Shown here in pieces: positions 26,178-26,249 of a stretch of 26,249 bases of DNA. Under the pieces are notes generated by a model. It made no database searches and was not told the origin of the DNA. It saw nothing but the letters and a program-made list of their open reading frames with translations. Source of the DNA: Sporisorium sorghi (Eukaryota; Basidiomycota; Ustilaginomycetes; Ustilaginales; Ustilaginaceae); assembly GCA_023212695.1 (NCBI GenBank), contig JALCCG010000290.1:1-26249 (forward strand), in the 5' to 3' direction. The position numbers and the translations under genes are program-made. Numbering within the stretch: position 1 is the stretch's first letter; every line of letters begins with the position of its first letter.

Positions 26178-26249
<72 letters not shown>
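26178..26249. repeat. 72-nt poly(T) tract at the window end
   Basis: Seventy-two consecutive T run up to the last base. This could be the poly(A) side of a minus-strand retroelement or retrocopy lying beyond the edge, or an artefact of a sequence end. What follows is not visible. Confidence 0.9.

Overview
The window looks like a piece of a basidiomycete nuclear genome, most likely a smut fungus (Ustilaginales: Ustilago, Sporisorium, Pseudozyma and relatives). The reasons are a dispersed 5S rRNA gene of basidiomycete type, long GC-rich and mostly intronless genes, a few short GT-AG introns (65 to 87 nt) with CTGAC/CTAAC branch sites, and microsatellite-rich intergenic DNA. The genus is an inference. 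No phage, plasmid, CRISPR array, tRNA gene or complete transposon was seen. Family assignments come from recognised motifs, not from database searches.

Layout, left to right: a 5S rRNA gene cut by the window edge (1-88, minus); a DHA1-type MFS transporter (946-2784, plus); a membrane protein ending in a cut-off acyltransferase-3 domain (2821-4368, minus); a divergent mitochondrial succinyl-CoA ligase beta-like protein with three exons (5068-6395, plus); a UCH-L3/Yuh1-type ubiquitin hydrolase with two exons (6522-7331, minus); Mediator subunit Med10 (7620-8216, plus); an mpaB/DUF2236-type ER oxygenase (8419-9945, minus); CCAAT-binding factor subunit HAP5 (10864-11958, minus); a 2 kb intergenic stretch; an aspartyl-tRNA synthetase fused to a DUF2156 transferase domain, split by one in-frame UGA (13988-16975, plus); a secreted histidine phosphatase with two exons (18059-19163, plus); a medium-chain reductase of the alkenal/prostaglandin reductase type (19314-20429, minus); an intergenic stretch with a cluster of CTTTAG/CTAAAG palindromes; a SYLF-HAD fusion protein (21730-24345, plus); and an unassigned, possibly tubby-like protein (24372-25961, minus). 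The window ends in 72 consecutive T.

The genes do not form one pathway. Most neighbours alternate strand, giving tail-to-tail pairs with gaps as short as 26-36 bp and head-to-head pairs sharing 0.3-2 kb of upstream DNA. The main point of interest is the AspRS-DUF2156 gene. Fusions of this architecture (ErdS) make ergosteryl-3beta-O-L-aspartate from Asp-tRNA in other fungi. Here a single UGA interrupts the DUF2156 domain, apparently at a Trp position, while the reading frame stays open for 239 more codons that complete the domain. Also notable are the ligase-like protein that has lost its ATP-grasp metal ligands, the acyltransferase that stops after its first catalytic motif, and the joining of a lipid-binding SYLF domain to a HAD phosphatase.
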